Shown in pieces: positions 60,765 through 64,000 of a stretch of 64,000 nt of DNA; within the stretch, counting starts at the first letter, position 1, and every line of letters begins with the position of its first letter. The stretch covers positions 3,701,501 to 3,765,500 of the forward strand of contig NZ_JADALJ010000001.1 of the NCBI RefSeq assembly GCF_014876185.1, written 5' to 3'. The notes under the pieces are model-generated. The model did not search any database. It was not told where the DNA came from and was given only the letters and a program-made list of their open reading frames with translations. The translations under genes and the position numbers were made by a program. The DNA comes from Rufibacter sp. LB8 (lineage in GTDB: Bacteria; Bacteroidota; Bacteroidia; Cytophagales; Hymenobacteraceae).

Positions 60765-61427
60765 TTAAAACTTAATCCCTAAATCAAGGGAAAAGCCGCT
60801 GTTCTTGATTTCTACGTTGCTGTTGCCTTTGCTCAGGTTGTCGTCCACGTTGGTGAGGCCGTGGTGATACGAAAGACCGCCAAAGATTTTTGTGCTGGGG
60901 CCCATCTGCAGTTCGGCGCCGGCACCTAGCAAGGCTCCAAACTCAAACAGATTGAATTGCTTGGTGTACTTGTCGCCTTCTGCGTCTGCTTTCTCTCCAT
61001 CAATGCGGGCACCCACTAAAGTGTTCAAAGAACCACCCGCCATGAAATATACGCGCGTGTCGGTGGCTATCTCGTTGGTATATAGTTTCAGGGCCAGCGG
61101 AATCTCAATGTAATGCAGGCCAACTTCCTGTTCCATCTTGCCAGCGCCATCTGGCTGCACAGAGATGCTTCCGCCTTTGGAGTTGAACAACAAGCCAGAA
61201 CTGAACGCATAATTGGTCCCGAAGAAATAATCTGCCACCACGCCAAAGCCAATGCCTACTTTGGAGCCTTCGCTCTGGAGGTTGAAAGCAGCCGGGGCAG
61301 AGGTGCGCAGGTACGTGAGGGACGGGCTGACCTTCAAGCCTATTTCTATTTGGGCGGCAGCTTTCTGGGAAAATAAAAATAAAAGGGCGGCCATACAAAA
61401 TAGGGCGCGGACAGAGATCGTCTTCAT
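60765..61427 (-). CDS. outer-membrane beta-barrel protein (PorT-like)
   Basis: 220 residues with a signal peptide (cleavage after AAAQ). The mature N-terminus IEIGLKVSPSLTYLRTS and strands such as VGIGFGVVADYFFGTNYAFSSGLLFNSKGGSI, LHYIEIPLALKLYTN, and the final FSLDLGIKF are typical of small eight-stranded OmpX/PorT-like barrels. Some PorT proteins belong to type IX secretion, and gldB lies divergently next door, but the family is broad, so the role is open. Confidence 0.82.
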   Translation of the reverse strand: MKTISVRALFCMAALLFLFSQKAAAQIEIGLKVSPSLTYLRTSAPAAFNLQSEGSKVGIGFGVVADYFFGTNYAFSSGLLFNSKGGSISVQPDGAGKMEQEVGLHYIEIPLALKLYTNEIATDTRVYFMAGGSLNTLVGARIDGEKADAEGDKYTKQFNLFEFGALLGAGAELQMGPSTKIFGGLSYHHGLTNVDDNLSKGNSNVEIKNSGFSLDLGIKF

Positions 61428-61485
61428 AGGTAGAGAGGTATTGGTGAATGTTGAGTAGTTTTGGGTAAAGATAACTTAAGAATTC

Positions 61486-62481
61486 ATGCGAGGATATAGT
61501 TGGTTGTGTTTTACGCTTTTGGTGCTTTTTGGGTGCCAGAAAGAATCTGCCTGTGACATGGCCCCCGAAGTGCAGAAAGTACCGGTAGAAGTCACGGTGG
61601 AGCGTCTGGAGAAGGACTTCTTCCAAATAAAAGATGCCGCGCAGATGCAGGCGTTCCTGCAAAAGAACCCTTTGTTCGCCGATAAGTTTCTGCAGCGCGC
61701 CGGCTACCCGTCAGAAGAGATCCTGACGCAGAGCCTGCTCAAACTGGCCACTGATACCAGCATCGCCAAGCTGGCGCGGGAGTCAGACGCCACGTTCAAA
61801 GACCTGAAAGATGTGGAGCAGGAGCTGGAGAATGCGTTCAAGCACGTGAAATACTATTACCCCAAGTTCCACGTGCCACCCGTGAAAACGTTCATCACCG
61901 GCCTCAGCCGTGATCTGTACGTGGGCGACAGTCTGATTGTGCTGGGTTTGGATTTTTTCATCGGGAAGAAAGCCTCATATCGGCCGCAGGCGCCGCAGTA
62001 CATTTTGAACCGCTATGAGAAACCCACCATGGTGCCCGCCGCCATGCTGTTGGTCTCCAATAAATTCAACAAGACAGATTTCCTGAACAAAGAAATGCTG
62101 GACGAAATGATTGACTACGGCAAGTCATACTACTTCGTGGAAAAAGTGATGCCCTGCACGCCAGATTCTTTGATTATTGGGTTCACCGGCCAGCAACTAG
62201 CAGACGTGCAGTACAACGAAGGCAAAATCTGGGGCCACTTCATTGAGAAAGGCCTGCTCTACGAAACCGGCCAGTTCACCATCAGGAAATACATTGGCGA
62301 GCGCCCCACTGTGCCCGAGATCAGTGAACGTTGTCCCGGCCGCATTGGCACCTGGGTGGGCTGGCAGATTGTGCGCACCTACATGGAAAACAACCCAGAC
62401 GTCACGCTGCAGCAACTCATGGAAGAGAAAAACGCCCGCAAGATTCTGGAGCATTCCAAATACAAACCGAAGAAAAAGTAG
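61486..62481 (+). CDS. gldB: gliding-motility lipoprotein GldB
   Basis: 331 residues. Signal peptide with lipobox VLFGCQK. The typical VTVERLEKDFFQI beginning, NPLFADKFLQRAGYPSEEI, the FHVPPVKTFITGLSRDLYVGDSLIVLGLDFFIG block, RYEKPTMVPAAMLLVSNKF, and EGKIWGHFIEKGLLYET followed by CPGRIGTWVGWQIVRTYMENNPDV identify GldB, which carries a DUF2268/gliding-type fold. Required for gliding motility in related species. Divergent from the barrel gene; followed by a repeat-rich region. Confidence 0.92.
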   Translation: MRGYSWLCFTLLVLFGCQKESACDMAPEVQKVPVEVTVERLEKDFFQIKDAAQMQAFLQKNPLFADKFLQRAGYPSEEILTQSLLKLATDTSIAKLARESDATFKDLKDVEQELENAFKHVKYYYPKFHVPPVKTFITGLSRDLYVGDSLIVLGLDFFIGKKASYRPQAPQYILNRYEKPTMVPAAMLLVSNKFNKTDFLNKEMLDEMIDYGKSYYFVEKVMPCTPDSLIIGFTGQQLADVQYNEGKIWGHFIEKGLLYETGQFTIRKYIGERPTVPEISERCPGRIGTWVGWQIVRTYMENNPDVTLQQLMEEKNARKILEHSKYKPKKK

Positions 62482-62484
62482 TGG

Positions 62485-62576
62485 GTATCAGGTAGCAGGT
62501 AGCAAGTATCAGGTAGCAAGTATCAAGTAGCAGGTATCAGGTAGCAAGAATTCCTATTTAGGTGCTACTGCTACCT
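62485..62576 (+). repeat. GTAGCAA/GTATCAG quasi-tandem array with inverted end
   Basis: About nine 7-nt words such as GTATCAG, GTAGCAG, GTAGCAA in succession right after the gldB stop, followed by an inverted copy GGTGCTACTGCTACC. Same family as 30565. Confidence 0.6.
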
Positions 62577-62612
62577 TTAATTCATGCCCAGGCTTTCTCT
62601 ATAGAAGTCAAT

Positions 62613-62722
62613 AGCCCCTGGCTTTGGCCAGGGGTAACCCATAGTAGTGTGAACGGCTTTAGCCAAATTTATTTTTGGCTAAAGCCCCGAAATGTTGCTA
62701 GCTGAGCCCTGGCTGAAGCCAA
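62613..62722. repeat. REP-like hairpin cluster
   Basis: Three hairpins in a row: CCCCTGGCTTTGGCCAGGGG (62614-62633), the 13-bp stem GGCTTTAGCCAAA with TTTGGCTAAAGCC (62655-62686), and TGGCTGAAGCCA (62711-62722). They resemble the REP sequences mobilised by RAYT/IS200-type transposases; no transposase is present. Confidence 0.5.
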
Positions 62723-62832
62723 GACCTATTCATTAGGAATGTTTGCATACAGCGGTGCACAGAGCTACTACATCTCTAGTAAAACAAAGGCCAGGAAGCT
62801 GAAAATCTGAGCACAACTTTATTTTTAAGGCG

Positions 62833-62873
62833 CGTTTTAGGGCTCATTTCTGAAATTGAGCCCTAAAACGGAA
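62833..62873. repeat. family-P intergenic palindrome
   Basis: GCGTTTTAGGGCTCATTTCT with GAAATTGAGCCCTAAAACGG, 20 bases before the glycosyltransferase ATG. Confidence 0.85.
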
Positions 62874-62893
62874 ATCCCCGTTCAAAAGCATCT

Positions 62894-64000
62894 ATGCACA
62901 TCGCGCTGTTTCACCAGTACCACCATAACCCTGACTGTGCGGCCACGTGCCGGCATTACACGTTTATGGCAGAACTGGTAAAGCGCCACCAGATCACACT
63001 CATCACCTCCAACGCCTGGGAAAGCAAACGCCTCACGCAGTTGTATGATTGGGTGCCGCCCGGCGTGGAACTGGTTTCGGTGCCCGTGCCGTACCACAAC
63101 AAAATGGGGATTGGGCAGCGCGTGAAAGCCTTCGGGGAGTTTGCCGTGAAAGCCTTACTGGCCGGCCGTAAAATTGCTAAGCCCGATGTGATCTGGGGCG
63201 TCTCTACACCGTTGACCACGGCCTGGGCCGCCGCCCGTGTAGCCAAGTACCACCAGGTGCCCTGGGTGTTTGAGGTGCAGGATTTGTGGCCATCGTTCCC
63301 CATCCAAATGGGCGCGGTCCCTTTCAAGCCGGCGCAGAAACTTCTCTATCATCTGGAGAAGAGCCTGTACCAAAGCGCGGCGCATATCATTCCGTTATCA
63401 ATGGGCATGGAGCAGTACATTTCTAGTCTGGGAATTCCGGCTCAGAAAATGACCACCTTGGTCAACGGCACCGAGGTTCCTGAAAGGCCACTGTCTTTTA
63501 CTGAACGGGAAGCCTTACGGGAAAAGCTGGGCTTGGCCGGAAAACAAGTGGTGCTGTATGCCGGAACCTATGGCCGGGCGAATGATATTCCCATGCTGGT
63601 ACAGGCCGCAGAATTACTACAGAATCATCCGCAGATTCACTTCGTGTTTGCCGGGCAGGGGTTTGACGAGCCTTTGTTGCAAAGCGCGGCGCAGAAACAG
63701 CAGAACATTCTTATGCTTCCGCCGCAGCCGCGCCACCAGATGCTTGAGTTGTTTTCCATGGCCGCGGTCTCCCTGGTTTCCTTTATAGATTTGCCAGTGT
63801 TAGCCGCTAACTCGCCTGGTAAATTGTTTGACAGCCTGGCCGCCGGAACACCCGTAGTGGTCACCAACCCCGGCTGGACCAAAGACTTGGTGGAAACCCA
63901 CCATTGCGGCTGGTACTCACCCGCTGGAAATGCTGAGGCTTTGGCCAATTCCTTATTAATGCGATTACAAAACCAGGCTGAACTAGAAACTATGCGTGAA
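62894..64000 (+). CDS. glycosyltransferase family 4 (partial, C-terminus outside window)
   Basis: 369 residues from the ATG at 62894 to the window edge, without a stop. GT-B fold: HIALFHQYHHNPDCAATCRHY start, DVIWGVSTPLTTAWAA, VFEVQDLWPSFP (common in WbuB-type enzymes), a second half beginning KQVVLYAGTYGRANDIPMLV, FVFAGQGFDEP, and NSPGKLFDSLAAGTPVVVTNPGW with the ligand-binding SPGKLFDxLAAG motif of nucleotide-sugar binding. Probably transfers a sugar in polysaccharide or glycan biosynthesis. The acceptor is unknown. Confidence 0.9.
   Translation, partial: MHIALFHQYHHNPDCAATCRHYTFMAELVKRHQITLITSNAWESKRLTQLYDWVPPGVELVSVPVPYHNKMGIGQRVKAFGEFAVKALLAGRKIAKPDVIWGVSTPLTTAWAAARVAKYHQVPWVFEVQDLWPSFPIQMGAVPFKPAQKLLYHLEKSLYQSAAHIIPLSMGMEQYISSLGIPAQKMTTLVNGTEVPERPLSFTEREALREKLGLAGKQVVLYAGTYGRANDIPMLVQAAELLQNHPQIHFVFAGQGFDEPLLQSAAQKQQNILMLPPQPRHQMLELFSMAAVSLVSFIDLPVLAANSPGKLFDSLAAGTPVVVTNPGWTKDLVETHHCGWYSPAGNAEALANSLLMRLQNQAELETMRE

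Larger units (their letters stand above)
62482..62893. other. repeat-rich intergenic region after gldB
   Basis: About 410 bases without a gene. First, tandem GTATCAG/GTAGCAA words (62485-62550); then REP-like hairpins (62613-62722); then AT-rich sequence; then a family-P palindrome just before the glycosyltransferase gene. Confidence 0.65.

Noticed and set aside
62485-62576. The GTAGCAA/GTATCAG array as a CRISPR
   Set aside because: The words are 7 nt without unique spacers of constant length, and no cas gene is present.

Overview
The window looks like a chromosomal segment of a Bacteroidetes bacterium, most likely a gliding Cytophagales member of the Hymenobacteraceae type (Rufibacter-like; this genus guess is from memory, not from a search). 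The evidence is gldB, gldD and gldE, -7 promoter boxes of the form TAnnTTTG, weak Shine-Dalgarno sites, an archaeal-type ProRS, many lipoproteins and outer-membrane barrels, and moderate GC. There are no rRNA or tRNA genes, no CRISPR array and no classical insertion sequence.

Layout. 1-8.9 kb: a partial metallo-beta-lactamase-fold gene, small hypotheticals, a very large phosphoesterase-like/kinase-like/Omp85 fusion, an orphan Vsr endonuclease, and a soluble or anchored paralogue of the kinase-like part. 9.3-15.9 kb: the 2-oxoglutarate dehydrogenase operon sucA-sucB-lpd, whose spacers carry a four-helix-bundle element and an ORF-less miniature element. 16-20.4 kb: a FadL-like barrel, a Tyr/Gly-rich lipoprotein and proS. 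20.5-27.4 kb: a five-gene, tightly overlapping, lower-GC operon (MoxR AAA+ ATPase, vWA plus predicted beta-propeller protein, helical-repeat protein and two unknowns) that matches the MoxR-vWA-beta-propeller ternary systems. 27.6-33 kb: LOG-family enzyme, hemH, era, der and three tandem mini-lipoproteins. 33-37.5 kb: a hypothetical, murQ with an overlapping sugar kinase, a cytochrome-b5-like protein, a second four-helix-bundle element and a ureohydrolase-like protein. 37.7-46.7 kb: fatty-acid activation and beta-oxidation (acyl-CoA synthetase, MarR regulator, HADH/ECH fusion, thiolase, acyl-CoA dehydrogenase), interrupted twice by GIY-YIG elements. 46.8-54 kb: LURP-one-like protein, secreted protein, recG and an AT-rich PD-(D/E)XK gene. 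53.5-62.5 kb: gldD-gldE-ssb-mutY, HU, a TPR protein, a 29-residue COX24/AURKAIP1-type protein, RNase G, an outer-membrane barrel and gldB. The window ends inside a family-4 glycosyltransferase gene.

The most notable signal is in the spacers. (1) Two about 390-bp units each carry one small GIY-YIG gene between near-perfect 32-34-bp inverted repeats, with an ORF-less relative between sucB and lpd. (2) Two S23-type four-helix-bundle genes are bounded by 22- and 31-bp inverted repeats built of 7-8-nt periods; the units sit almost exactly between a stop codon and the next start codon. Related solo arms follow several other stop codons. (3) A roughly 40-bp palindrome occurs about 24 times, mostly between transcription units. 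These look like small mobile or domesticated spacer elements that avoid breaking genes.

All gene calls come from reading translations and motifs by eye. No database search was possible.
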